64,000 nucleotides of DNA from Adineta vaga (taxonomy: Eukaryota; Rotifera), in contig CP075497.1 in assembly GCA_021613535.1 (NCBI GenBank), forward strand, positions 3,472,001 to 3,536,000, given 5' to 3'. A program made the position numbers and the translations under genes. The notes under the pieces were generated by a model. It did not search any database. It was given only the letters and a program-made list of their open reading frames with translations, and was not told where the DNA came from. Of this stretch, positions 40,360 to 53,340 are shown in pieces (position 1 is the stretch's first letter; the number at the start of each line of letters is the position of its first letter).

Positions 40360-42974
40360 GATTAAATGTATGATCTAGAAGAAGAATAAAAAAAAACAGT
40401 TTAATCTTATCAATGTACGCGTTTATTTTAACAAAAAAAGAGAAATGACGAATGTTAGTTTTCTCTTTATTTTGCTCATTGTGCAAATATCTTCACGTTA
40501 TTGCATTTGCTTTTATCGTATTAAAAAAAAGAACGTTTTTGATGAATAAAAATGACGATATAACTATATATATACATATATGCATAATGATTGTGAAAGC
40601 CTGAGAAAAAAAGACAGAAGATATGTATTTGTTCGTAATGTAAGTAATAATAAGCATAACGATCCTTCTATTCATACATCGAAGAAGAGAATAAGAAAGC
40701 AATCTGAAGGTCAATGTCTTACTCCAAAGATATTTTCCCAAGAATTCTAACGAGAGATCAATTCTTCGAACAATGTTGCGAATATGTTGTTTTTCTCGCT
40801 CGTTCTTTCATTAACTCAACGAATGAAATCTAAACATTATTTTATCATTAATATTTTATCGTCAGATTTCTCGCATAAAAAAAATGAACAAACATACATT
40901 TTTGATCACTACTGAAAAACTGGATACTAAATGAAGAAATTCTCTAGAAAAAAAGGTAATTTTTATCTTAAGCCATAAAAATAATTCAACAATAGTTTGT
41001 ATGATTTCAGATGGCTAGAGTTCGTTGACTAAATCCGAAAAACATATATACCGATTCATTAAATTCTTAAAATAGATGAGAAAAATATTCATAAGTCCGT
41101 TGTTTATTTTATACCTAATCAAATTGTAAATAAAAACTTTACTTTCGCGAACTAAGTATCTCTATCGATTCGATTCGATCATTAGTTTTTATTGATAGCA
41201 TACATATTGGTTAGAATAACTCTTCAGAGAAAAAAACCTTTACAACAGAGGGCGTTCGATAACGTAAATGTGGAAAATATTCGACAAATTGGTCATTTGA
41301 GTTTTCTATATAAAAGAAATGAATTAATGTCAAGAAAAGTCGATTAAAATGTTAATATTTATTAATCTTTCTTGTTTTTTTCGATTTCCATAAAACAGGA
41401 AACAATTTCCTGTTCTTTCCGTTGACACTTTTTTGGATCATTATATCAAACAAATGTATTTACCAGATGTGTAGTCTTATATATATATAATAATTGTGAT
41501 TTCTTCTATTATTGACTACATACTTTCAATAATGAAAAAACAAGGGTAGCTAGTTTTGTACTTCAAAATGATCCATCAAAATTTGCCTCTTTTTTGAAGA
41601 CATTTATGTTTGGCTAATATCTTCTCCGAATATTCAATAAACATAGGAGCTTTTTATACCATTCGATAGGACGGAATCTTCGCTGCAGAATTCTTTGAAG
41701 TACTAAATTCTATTGAATGACTTTTAAGATTGAAAAAGTCGAACTATTGAAATACTCGGTCAGTTTATATTTGTGCATGGCACTTCTTTCGTATTTCGGT
41801 CAAAACTTCTCTGTTATGAAATTGTTCCAGAAAAACAAGGAAAATTTCTGAAAACCATCTTGAGTGTGGGTGTGGGTGGAGAAGGAATACCCACACCCTA
41901 GTTCTTTTTTCCATGCTTTAATTTCTAATTACATCAGTATAGCCTCTACAAATGTCATGTTTTATACAAACAGTGTATTTATATCTCAATAGAGATAGAC
42001 ATTTCTTTTATCTTCGATCGAATCGGCCCTCTATATTCTTGTCCTGAACGGGCGCAAATTTTCGCATCCGAATCCTAAACGACCCGATTGTCTCATACTC
42101 GTATCCGAATCGTACCCGGATAGCTGTAGCGTTTCCCTCATCCTCACTCATTGAACGATATCCCAATGTTTTTTGCTCATCGTTTAGCCGACAAGCTGTT
42201 TTCTTCTAATTCTAGTCTTGGTTAAACGATCAACACGAACCAACAACAATAACAACTCACGAACAGAATAAAACCTTCATGTTGATTTAATTTCTTCTAT
42301 TCTCATTTATTATTCATTTTTAGTCTTGTGTTGATATTATTTACTTTTGTTGTTGTTGTTATTGTTCTTCTGGTTCTTGTTGTGTTTGAGGTTAATGAGA
42401 ACTATTCCTCCTTACCCATCCCATCGAGTAATATATTTCCATAGTTAGGTCTTCATCAATGAGAGAGAAAGAGGATTAGCAGTAGACGCCGACAAATAAA
42501 TCGATTCAATTTAGCCGAAAGAGAGAGAGAGTAATAAATAGGACAGTTATCTGCCTGAAACGTTCGATAGCTTGAAAGAATATATTCGAAACTCGTCACT
42601 TTGTATTATTTTTTATTATTCATTTCATTATTGTTCCAAATAAATCATTCACACAGATTCAATCCTAGAAAATCTCAATCATCTCCCTCATCTCTATCTC
42701 TTCATTCAATTTCTTCACATCTATTTCGTTGATTCCTCCATCGATTGCTTGTCGAGCTATCAATTGCATTGGGTATATTTCATCTTCTCAGTTATCGAAG
42801 AACTAATCGACTATTCATCTGATTATCTCGTTTTTTTAATTCTCTTAATCATCATTGTTGATTCGTTACCTTTATGTTTTACCCTCCCTCACTACTCGAC
42901 AAAGAACCTTTCTTATTTATGTGTTTCAGAGTATTTTTCAGGATATGTTAAAATACAGAAAGTTGAAAAATCTT
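40360..42974. other. Intergenic with a TGTGGG hairpin and a less AT-rich patch
   Basis: About 2.6 kb with no supportable gene. It includes the hairpin at 41868-41898 and an unusually GC-rich patch near 42025-42145 in which ATCCGAATC recurs. Confidence 0.5.
41861..41900. repeat. TGTGGG-type inverted repeat (hairpin 1)
   Basis: GGGTGTGGGT (41868-41877) and its perfect complement ACCCACACCC (41889-41898) are separated by 11 bases. The left arm lies in two consecutive TGTGGG units. TGTGGG is, as I recall, the telomeric repeat reported for bdelloid rotifers. Confidence 0.75.
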
Positions 42975-43996
42975 TTACACAAAAACGTTTATATACGGTG
43001 ATGGCACCGCGATTGGTGTGAATCTTTGTTCGAAAATTCGCAAATTCTCCATCGGAACTAGAATTGGTTGTAATGATTGTACTTCAATTGGTAGACGTGT
43101 TGTTAAAGGACTATCGTATGATGATGATCTCATTAGTTTTCTTTCAGATTTGACCGGTTTCTTGACTTGTTTTGTTCCAAATATCTTTCGATAATCAAAA
43201 TACGAACTATATAGTTTACTATTATAGTTCTTTAGCAGGTCGTAGAACAAGTGAAGTTGTTTTTTGAATCCTAAATTAAATAAAAATGCAAGGTAGTTGT
43301 TGTTTCATCAGCTGCTAATTGCTGAATGAGGCAAAGGTAATCTGCATTAAAAAATACATGAAATATGAATTTCTTTTTGTTTTACCACTTACTTGGACGC
43401 TGCTTTTTGACTAAAGAAAAACTTTCAAAAGATGAAAAGGGAGAAGATGGTCTGTGTTCATCTTTGTTAACCATGAAAAGTTTGTCGGTTAACCTTTAGA
43501 TCGCCTTATTAGTTCGTTCTACTTTTCAAACTTTTTTTCTGCATAGTAGGATCGGCTCATTTTGGTAGCAGCATTTTCTTACAGAATTCTTACCTGAGTT
43601 AATTGAGATGATCGGTCGTTTCTCCTTCAGATATTTTTTTGCTGCATAATAATCGTAACGATAAGTTCGCATTAAATACATCATTGCAATCGTTGCACTT
43701 CGACTCTTGCCTGCACGACAGTGAATTAAAACTTGATTTGTATCATTTTTTTCCAAAGCTTTTGTAATAAAATCATAACAAGTTCCAAATTTTAACAAAA
43801 GGTCCTCCTTTTCATTGTCTTCGGCACAAATGAAAAGATGTTTCCGTTCTGATCCATTAGGATGTAAAGATGGCTTTTCACTCATCACACTGATAACATG
43901 AGTGATGGAATGTGATAAGTTTTTTGCTGATTGTAAATCACCGAGACGGACGCGAGGGTCAATTTGAGTGACACAGGAAGACTTATTGAAACGCAT
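42975..43996 (-). CDS. Dual-specificity protein phosphatase
   Basis: The catalytic exon (43996 down to about 43594) encodes about 134 residues of a cysteine phosphatase. The P-loop reads HCRAGKSRS at 92-100, with nucleophile Cys93 and Arg99, and the tail of the domain has KKYLKEKRPIISIN. The start at 43996 gives a compact domain of the atypical DUSP kind. Downstream coding-like segments in other exons read MVNKDEHRPSSPFSSF and onward to VKKQRP (about 43473-43394), then FKKQLHLFYDLLKNYNSK and on to a stop at 42975. The last two join in phase, but the first junction does not work with any GT..AG pair I tried. Read without splicing, the catalytic frame stops at 43526 (156 aa). So the C-terminus is uncertain: an alternative 3' end, an error or a break. 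The substrate is unknown. Confidence 0.75.
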
Positions 43997-45596
43997 CGTT
44001 CAAATAGAAAATTTTCGATCTGAAATATGAAAAAAGAATAGAGGTATCTCTACAAAAATCAAGTCTGAAAAGATTATTTTCAGTTCCAATAAATTGCTCT
44101 TATAGAAAGATCAAGAGATGTCTTTTTTTTCTGAAAGAACATGCAACACTTAGACCGCATTCATCTTGAAGAGAAGACAACAAAATAGTTGTCTTCACAC
44201 TGTCTGTTTATTCGAATGTAACCTTCGAATTTATAGTAGAGACTGATTCCACTGCCTTGGAGGAACACTTCACGTATGGATTGAGCCAAAGAAATAGAAA
44301 CTCAATTATTCACTTTCTATTATCAAAAGGTAAAAACCGAACGTATGTACTTGATAAAAAGGAAAAATCACAGATGTATGACACGGATGGAAAGAACGAA
44401 AAGATCGATGCACTATACCAACAACAAGAGTGAATAAGACAGATAAATCACCATGTGTCATCGTAGCACAGCACTTATTATAACCAGATAGATTAAAGGT
44501 ACCAGTTCATTCTGGAAACGTCTTAATCATCGATTTAAAATTTCTATACAGTCATCATGCATCATAGGATTTTTCTTCCTGTGTTTACCAACTATTATTT
44601 GTAGGTATTCTCATCCATACCTGTTTCTCTTTCTCTCATGTTTGTTCGTTCTTTCATCTTTCCTTTGCTCTTTTCTTGAATCTCTCTTGTATTGGTAAAA
44701 CTTGAGGTTTGTATGCGCAGTACTGAGAGAAAAAACGGTTCAGCTGATGTAGAATACATGAGAAAATGGAACAATTTTGACAGTCGTTCTGTCTCTTGAG
44801 GGTGTGGGTGATCCTTCTTCACTCATACCCGCACCCACCCTCAACTTTCATCACTGTTTTCTTCCAATAAAGTTGTTTTTTTTTCAGATTGCATTGTTAA
44901 GACAAGAAGCATGATTTACGATAAAATATTTCAATACGTTACAATTTACCAGAATACACTTGAGCAGACTATATGATTGAAATGAACACTGGAATACGAA
45001 TCTTTCTTAATATTATACCGATTTTTAATCGATTGCCTTATTTTTTCAGAGTGTAGAGACAGACATTTTTTCCATTTGGATGAGCTTCGACTTTCCATAA
45101 TTAATATAATTAACCAATAAATATCGATTGGTATACCCAACCCATATAATAATGTTGCTTTATTATGAATCTGTAAGAGAGACAGAGAATTTCACACGTG
45201 TGGTATCACCTATGCCCTCAAGATTGAGCTCCATATCAATTGGTGTAGGTTTCAACTCGACTCCATCATTTCCATACTCTTGCTTTTCAGATTTGAATCT
45301 ATAACATTTTTATGTCTTTTTTGCTTGAAAAAGAATTAAGTATTATTTTCAGAAAAAGATAACACAATTGTAAATGTTTGACTAATTATTGCCTTTATCG
45401 TTTAATTGGAAAACAGATATTTAAAAAAAAATGTTATATAACAATACACGTATATATTACAAAAACCGATCAAGTTTGTTCGACTGCGAAAAAATATTTA
45501 AGAGAAAATATGAGATAATATTGATCATTCAATAGTGAATACAAAGTAGTATCTGTTGTTGATGTTCTCTTCTACTTTGAATTATGTATGAATGTT
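43997..45596. other. Intergenic with a second TGTGGG hairpin
   Basis: About 1.6 kb with no supportable gene on either strand. It contains the inverted repeat at 44796-44844 and is otherwise AT-rich. Confidence 0.5.
44796..44844. repeat. TGTGGG-type inverted repeat (hairpin 2)
   Basis: The left arm TTGAGGGTGTGGGTGA faces a longer right arm ending ACCCGCACCCACCCTCAA. They pair over most of their length with a few gaps. The core GGGTGTGGGT is shared with hairpin 1, about 2.9 kb away. Confidence 0.65.
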
Positions 45597-46190
45597 TTAA
45601 ATTAAAGAAGCACCGTTTCCATCAGGAAAACTATTGAGTAAAATTCGAATCCAATCGACAAACCACCAAATAAACGAAATAAGTGTCAAAGTTATACTAA
45701 GACAACTAGCAGTTGTTGCTGCTGTTCTACTTTTACTGCTGGCCGCTAATGGATTCCAAATACAACAACCAACACATACAAGAAGTTTCAAGATTCCACA
45801 TAAGATATATAAACTATCTCGTCGAGATAAGAGAAACCAATCAATGCCCATACATCCCATCATGAATGATATAATAAATGTCAATATCTTCGAACTTTGT
45901 TTATATGAACATTGTCGGTGATCACGCCAAGTAATCCAACCTTTTTCACAAAGACAATCACCATCATCACAATAAGAATGTAGAAAACAATCTTTGTCTG
46001 TAAGACATCGAAATGACTGAGATTCTAAGATTAATTCATTTGTTCCAGTAAGATTTGATTCAATCGATGGAAAAGACTGCGAAAGAATAAAAGCTGATTG
46101 AACATATGTATTACTGAGAAATAATAATAATAATTGCACAGTAAGAAATTGAAGATTTTGTAATTGCATTCTAAATATCGATATCATCAT
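45597..46190 (-). CDS. EGF-like / TM2-domain membrane protein
   Basis: Single-exon frame of 197 aa. A hydrophobic signal sequence (about residues 9-33) is followed by a Ser/Asn-rich stretch and a cysteine-rich EGF-like segment (CLTDKDCFLHSYCDDGDCLC, about 62-81). Then come paired membrane helices arranged like a TM2 domain: ILTFIISFMMGCMGIDWFLL, a short polar turn, ILCGILKLLVCVGCCIW, and later ISFIWWFVDWIRILL followed by FPDGNG, the typical end of TM2 domains. The linker between the last two helices is longer than usual and Ser/Thr-rich, and the DRF-like turn of the family reads differently (GIDWFLLSRRD). TM2 proteins have unclear roles, some linked to Notch signalling and phagocytosis. Confidence 0.75.
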   Translation of the reverse strand: MMISIFRMQLQNLQFLTVQLLLLFLSNTYVQSAFILSQSFPSIESNLTGTNELILESQSFRCLTDKDCFLHSYCDDGDCLCEKGWITWRDHRQCSYKQSSKILTFIISFMMGCMGIDWFLLSRRDSLYILCGILKLLVCVGCCIWNPLAASSKSRTAATTASCLSITLTLISFIWWFVDWIRILLNSFPDGNGASLI

Positions 46191-49100
46191 TTATACATAC
46201 ATAAATACCCAAGAGATTAAAAACATTTCTATAGATAGTCTGGAGTATAGCTTATATAAGAGAGATCTCGATGTTTTCTACTCCCATGACTCTTCATGAT
46301 GCATTCTTGTGTAAAATGTCGCTATATAAATGTTAGTTGCTTTACTATCTTTCTTTGTTTCTTCACACAACAAGAGAAAAACAAATACATACATCAACTA
46401 TCTATCTGAAAATTAAGCAAGCGTCTTCTGCAATTACACTACCGCATAGCATCATTCTGAATAAGTCGACAAGAAAGCAAAAGAGAAGAGAAATATATCA
46501 AGACAGATCTTATCATGAAAAGAAGGGCAATTTATGACAATAAAAAAGAGAACAGAAGCGACGCGAAAGGATATTGTGACTATTAATGTGACTAGTTATT
46601 GTACTATTTCGTGAGTTATAAGAAGAAATGCTATTCAAATATTTGCAATGCATCTCTTCATGTTCCGTAGAGGAAGTGTCTTGTCAGTTTACGCAGTTAA
46701 TTTATATAGTTACAAAGTTTTCATGAATAGAATATTCTAACTGTAATCAAGTTAGATGAAAAACCCTAATGAATATGAAAAGTGTCTTCAGATAATTAAG
46801 TTTTGCTTCAGTAATAGGAGAGTAAGATAGAGAAATTTGATGACATGTAATTATTATAAATGGTAGCGCATTCTTCATCTTTGTTAACTTGGAAGAAAAT
46901 GCTTATGGTAACCGTTTTTGTTCTATGCTTTGTCATATTCCTATGATTTTCCTATTTTTTTCCAAACCGTTGATTATGTATTTCACCTCAACATATATAA
47001 ATAGATCAAACGATTAAATAGGATTTAATTCCGTCTTTTCGAAAGCAATTCTGACTTATATTCGTTAATGATACAATTCATAGGATAAAAATCTGATGTA
47101 TTTTTCTATTTTACTATATAAAAAATTTAGAGTATTCTCAATTCATATTCTTTCAATAACTTCACCCAACATTCTCATTCTAATGACATTTTGTACTTTA
47201 TCTATAAATAAATACAATGAATAAGCCGTATCTCTTTCATCTCATTGAATGAATAATATGGAATGAGTAAAAACAACTAATCAGAACTATATATAATTAA
47301 TCTATGACAAGGATAAAGAAACAAATGGAAAAGAACTAGTTGTTAGAAGAACAACAAAATAACATTCGGAGTGATGGAGGGTTTAAATGTCTGAATCCGT
47401 ATTATTTTGAAAGCTATATTTGACTATAAATGATTCTGATTCTTCATTTTTTTTATCTATTCTATTCCCATCTATAATATTATTTTTCGAAATGCACGTT
47501 CTCCTATTAAATAAATGCACATAATTTGACAGAAAAACGATGGTATTATACATTAATTAACGCGATAGTTCTAATATGTTAATAAAATTTCGATTATTAA
47601 ACTTCGACTTACATAGAATAGACTGATAATTTGATAAGATTGATGAATGATTACGACGTGTCTAATAAAAAAGAAAGAAAATGATCAAATGTCATGTCGT
47701 CTACGATAACATAGAAGCATATTTCATGATATTTCCAAGTTTTAACTTTGATCGAGAAATGCAAAAAAATACTCCTTATCAGATGTAAAAATATACATTC
47801 GACGAGCTATTTATGTAAGTAACAAGGAATGAAGATTATTCAATAGTTTCATTGTAAAGAAGACGAAATTAGCAAATAGAATCAAAAGAATTTGAAGACA
47901 TGTAAAATATGTTTTCCACATGACTATATTTCTTTTTGTCAAATAACTTTGTTTGTATTAAATAGAACTAAAGTGTAAAACAACCCTAACGCGACTTTAA
48001 ATATATACTATGTTTCACTATACACGAGTTTTTAGAAACTTTCCTCATGAGAAATATATGTGAATTTGGATGATTATAGAAAAACTCATTGATTGGAGAT
48101 ATATTGCGTGCAAGTTTCTTTAATTCTACACAAACAAATGATAGGTAATTGAAAATATATATTTTATTGAAATAAAATGGTCATTAGGCATATATACTCC
48201 AAAAACAGAAATCCCATGATCGTTCGATGCTCTAGATCTACTATGATTTCTGATGATTCTTAATACGGAATAATAAAGCGCTAACCTCGAGGTCACAATG
48301 TATGGCTTATGAAAGATATGAATGTGCTGGATGATGTGTCAATGCAATACACCAATATAGGCATATGTGCATGCATCTGAATATGTCAATAGGAATAGGA
48401 ATGATCAAGAGAAGAAGTGATGCGCTATATGAAGTAGTGTCAAAGAACCAAAACATAACAAGACTCCAGTCATGTGTATATAGTCAGAATAGAAGAAGCA
48501 AGAAAAGTGACACCGAGTGCTGCTACAAGAGGTCATAACGACCTATATTGAGAAATAATAAAAATATGCAGAGCATACGTACAATAAAAACAGACATTGG
48601 AAAAAATATTCTAAAAACTAATATTTAATATTCAGTAGAGATTCCAAATCTGACTCAAAGGAGCCTTTTTCATGGATTTAAGGGTTGCGAAGACTAGTAT
48701 GATATTTTCTTAGGGCGTATTAAAGATATCTGTCTAATCAAGGCATGTCTGTAACTTATTGAGAGATAAAAATAACTTTGACTTAAAACTTACATTCTTG
48801 AATGATTCTTTTGAAGAATAAATGAAAAATGATTGATTGTAATAAAACTATTTTGAACATTATTTTTCGTTTTTGTAGAAAGATTCGAAAAATATGTTGT
48901 TAAAATTATGATAATAGACTAAATGTAATGTCAACAAAAGATTATAAATGTGCAAACTTACTACTATTCGAATAGACTGTGAAGTATCACGATAAAATCA
49001 CGAAAGTATGGAAAGTAAAAAACACTGCAAGGTCTGTTTTATGTAAACATTTTCACGATGTTAGTTGTCGTTTTTTGCAAGATGCTTTGCTTTCTTTCAG

Positions 49101-49672
49101 TGATTTTTATGTAAACATCATTGAAATGTCTACAGCATGTTAGAAGAACAAACGATTGAATTAAGTAAAAATATATCAAGGCTGTCGACCATTCAATTTT
49201 ACAGTTTCGCCTTTTTAGGAAAAGAAGAACAATTTAATTAAGAAATTGAATATAAACACATACATGATATGCCATATCAGATACATACGAATTGTCGAGA
49301 AGAATTCTTCTCGTCGAATAGTTTTCGTTCTTGACTTATATCAATATAAAATATAAGAAAAGAATACATTCTATCATGTTATTAATGAATGTTTTATCAA
49401 CAAACTCTTTCCATACGAATGTAATATCATATGTATTAACTCATGTTTCATCTTCATCTGATTCAATCATTTATAAAAGAAGAAGAATTAGAATTTGATG
49501 CCAAATAACAATCATTTGTATTCAATATAACATGAAATTTTCTCATTTTACTCTTCCAATGGCATAATTCATATTTAAATAGTTTTGTCAGGAAGAACAA
49601 TTCTTACTTATCCTGTGAAGCAGTATATGAATGATAATTTTTATCTAATTCATATTCTTTCATTCTGCAAAA
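46191..49672. other. Large intergenic region before the cyclase array
   Basis: About 3.5 kb, strongly AT-rich. I found no coding exon, RNA gene or repeat unit. It contains the promoter region of the first cyclase-like gene at its right end. Confidence 0.5.
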
Positions 49673-52480
49673 ATGTTATATGGTATTATTCTGGATAGTA
49701 CACGTGATGCTATTATGCTTTTATATGGATTAAATGTATGGAAACGTATTGCATATGAATTACAATTACCATTTGATATGTTTGATCTCTTTACACATTA
49801 TGCTGATCAGATTATGTTGAATATAAGCGAATGTAAAACGAAAATTAATATTATCTATATCTTAGTTGTTGTTTCGATCTATAGGTTTAGTTGATATTTT
49901 ACATGAAGGAACACGTGATAAATATTTGGAAATATTTGGTCAAAATTTCGTTCGTTATTTTGCTAATTTAGGTTATGATAAACTATTTCGAGTAGCTGGA
50001 CGAACATTACGCGAGTTTCTTTTTATTATTGATCAATTACATGATTCAAATCGATTTACTTTTCCGCAAATGCAATATCCATTATTTCACGTTACCGAAG
50101 AAGACGGTACTGGTATAACATTAGAATACAAGTAAATATTGTCAATATATGAATCACTAAAGAATGATTCGAATTTTGATTGAGAATTTCATTATATTTA
50201 GAAGTATACGACATGGTTTTATTCATTATGCTATTGGAAGTTTATTAGGTGTAACAAAGAGATTTTTTAGTGAAAATGATATACGATTATATATTCGTTG
50301 TGATTTGTCTACCAGAGAATGTAAGTGAATTGAAGATGATGAGCTTCAAAAGATGTTAAAGTTTTGTTTTGAATAGATACTCATGTTGTTCTATGGATTC
50401 AATTTGACAATAAAACATATCAACCACAGAATTTACTTCGTTCTAGTATTCTACCTAATTTGACTGGTCACACATTCTTCAAAGTAAGAAACATTGAATC
50501 TATTCAAATTGATGAGTGAATTAGGTTTTATTATACCACAATATTAACTTAAATTAAATTAAATTAAGGTATTTCCATTTTCAATTCTTATGGATTCATC
50601 CATGAGAATTTGTCGAATGGGCGAACATATTAAGAAAGTATTTCCAACAGCTACCGTTCTCATCGGAAGACCATTAGATCAAGTCTTTCGACTTATTCGA
50701 CCTGATATTCATGTCGAATGGGACAAAGTATATCAACATACTTCTTTCCTTAAACACTGTTTTCTCTTCACTTCTCTCAATCGTAGATACTTTCCTATGG
50801 TCGACATATTGTCTTTCTGATGGAAAATCGATTACAATTACGTGTTGGTCCAACCGGCAAAATTCAACTCAAAGGACAAATGAAATACATAGAAAACAAG
50901 AATATGCTATGGTTTTTATGCCATCCAGTGTGAGTTTGATGATATTTCGTGGATGAAGTACAATAAATGATGATTATAGTTTAGAAAGTGCTGATGATAT
51001 GATATCAGCTGGTTTACATTTGACAGATTTGAATCTGTTTGATGGTACCAGTGAGTTATTGATAACGAGCATGCATCAATCCAGAGAAATAGCAAATTTT
51101 ATCGAGAAAGTAAGTCGAGTAGTCATTATATTACACTCAAGACTTCATTCAATACATTTCATTTATAGCAACACTTATGTCTGATACAATTGGAACAAGT
51201 GAAGAAAGAATTATTACAATCTCGTAAACAAAATCAAAATATTTTATGTGCAATAATGCCAAAACATATTGTGCGAATGATTCAATCTGGTATTCCAACA
51301 TGTAGTCTTTATGAGGTACGTCTTCTTCAATAAGATTGTATCTCTGAAGAAACGTTTTTGTTTCATTTTTCGTGACATAGTCTTATCCTCTTGTAACAAT
51401 CATGTTTGCATCTATAATGGATTTCAAAATGTCTACTGCTTATCTTAAACCAACGGAAATTATCGAAGTACTCAATGAAACAATTAGTATATTTGATACT
51501 ATTACAGATGGATTCGATGTTTTAAAAGTAAAAACGACAGTGGATGCGAGTTGTATGTTTGTTGCTGGTTTACATGATCGATCAAATGGTATGACAGATC
51601 ATTCGGGAAAGTTAACGGTAGGAAATAGATTTGAAAGACTTTTTGGAAGTTAATTAAAATATTTCTATAGTCAATATTAATACCAACGGATGAGGAAGAG
51701 GAAAATGTACAATATTCGTTTGAATTCAATCCAACAGAAACTATTGCGTATCTTTCATTGGAATTATTAAAAGCGAGTAAACATCTTATTAATCCTATGA
51801 CACGTAAACCATTTGGTATGAAAGTTGGTAAGTATGAGAGATGAAATTACATGTTCTGTTTCAAAAGGTAATATGAGTACTATTCTTTTTTTCTTGAAGG
51901 TTTTCATGCTGGTCCAGCAGTTGGAGGTGTAATAGGTGATCAAAACCTACAATATTGTTTATTCGGTGATGCGGTTACTGTCGTATGTTTGCATTAAATT
52001 GTCAATTTGTTTTCATATTTATTTCAATTTATTTTAGGCAAGAGAAATCATGACTACGGGAGAAGTAAATTGAATAGTTTGATGACATTTTTTTATTTGA
52101 AAATAATTGGGAAATTTAGATCAATCGAATACATATGAGTTATACAGCGTATCAGCATTTAGTAACAAATCATCGGTTCAATATTGATTATCGAGGACCA
52201 ACAGACGTAAAAGTAAGTGCTCATATATATTCACATCTTCTTTCCGATATTTTCTTAAACATAGGGTAGTAATACATGTGGAACCTATTGGCTTACAAGT
52301 ATAAATAATCAATTTTCTACGACTGGCATCAATAAGACTACGAAATTATTAAAATGTCCATTCAGTGGTCAACTATCGTAGTTTGTTTATTTTTGAAATT
52401 CTATATTATCAATAAATAAATTTAATATAAAACTCGATTTTCTTGAATGTAGTTCTAGCATAATGGAAGATACAATCTGA
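49673..52480 (+). CDS. Soluble guanylate cyclase-like protein 1 (H-NOX sensor, divergent cyclase domain)
   Basis: Fifteen exons join in phase to 649 aa: 49673-49832, 49885-50131, 50202-50320, 50377-50483, 50569-50727, 50787-50929, 50980-51109, 51169-51315, 51381-51617, 51671-51827, 51900-51982, 52038-52064, 52120-52212, 52265-52377, 52453-52480. The order is that of beta-type soluble guanylate cyclase. The heme-binding H-NOX domain has the proximal His at 106 (DQLHD) and the YxSxR heme-propionate motif as YKSIR across an intron. The H-NOX-associated PAS-like domain (LIGRPLDQVFRLIRPDI to LKGQMKYIENKNMLWFL) and a coiled-coil linker follow. The cyclase domain ends the protein. It is degenerate: the first metal-Asp region reads FASIMDF, and the NxxxR motif reads FGDAVTVAREIM (Asn to Thr, Arg to Glu). 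Heme and gas binding is plausible; cyclase activity is doubtful. Confidence 0.9.
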
Positions 52481-53340
52481 AACAGTTATCACGCAAGATG
52501 GAAATATCGAATCACTGTCATATTTCTTTTAACAAATAGATTTTAATCATACGAGATATTGCTGGAGGCACCAAGAATTAATTATACGCCTAAAATAGTT
52601 TATACACAAGACTACTCTGACAAGTTAGATGAGAGATGTTCGTTTTTGAAATTTTTTATCTTTCATACCTGTAACTATTTAATCATCCTTCTTTCCCTTC
52701 CGTAATACCTACTGGGAAACATTTTCTAGGGAAAATCTCTGAATGAATCTCATCTTCTGTTTGATAAGATAATACATTGAGAGAAATTGCTTCAGAATCC
52801 TCGTCAAAATGAAGTTTTGTCTCTTTCTAATACATGAATAAATTATTCATGAAGTACCATGCTCTTTTAGTACGTTTTTCTATCAGTTTTCACTGAGTCT
52901 GTAATTATATAAAAGACGTTAAAACAAAAAAAAACATTTTTCTTTGTCAACTAATATTGTGTATCAACATTCTTTGACGTCTTTCTTTACAGGTTCTTTC
53001 TGTAATCTATCTTATTTCATGATGAATGTAAAGCACCTAATTACATTTTTTTTCCTTTCTTCGAACTGTTCAAAAAATAAGAAATGGCAAGTGACTTTTT
53101 ATGTGTCTGACAGAAGATGAAATATTTACTTCTTTTTCTTTCTATTTCATGTCTGAAAATATTGCATGTTTAAAAAACGTTGGAGATACTTTATTGAACA
53201 TCTATAACACTTCTTTTGATAGGATTCCGATGAAAGAAAAAGATCCGTGAGACAATTTTTAAATCTAACCGAAGATTGTATGTCTTCACCGAACTTTTAA
53301 ATTATTTCTGTTTAGTTTATTCAAGTTTGATGAACAAAAA
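52481..53340. other. Spacer between cyclase-like genes 1 and 2
   Basis: About 0.86 kb of AT-rich spacer without genes. It is shorter than, and not evidently similar to, the roughly 2.0-kb spacers that follow genes 2 and 3. Confidence 0.5.

Noticed and set aside
42749-43021. Plus-strand frame of 90 codons with hydrophobic segments
   Set aside because: It overlaps the phosphatase C-terminal exon on the other strand and shows no signal peptide logic, splice support or domain.
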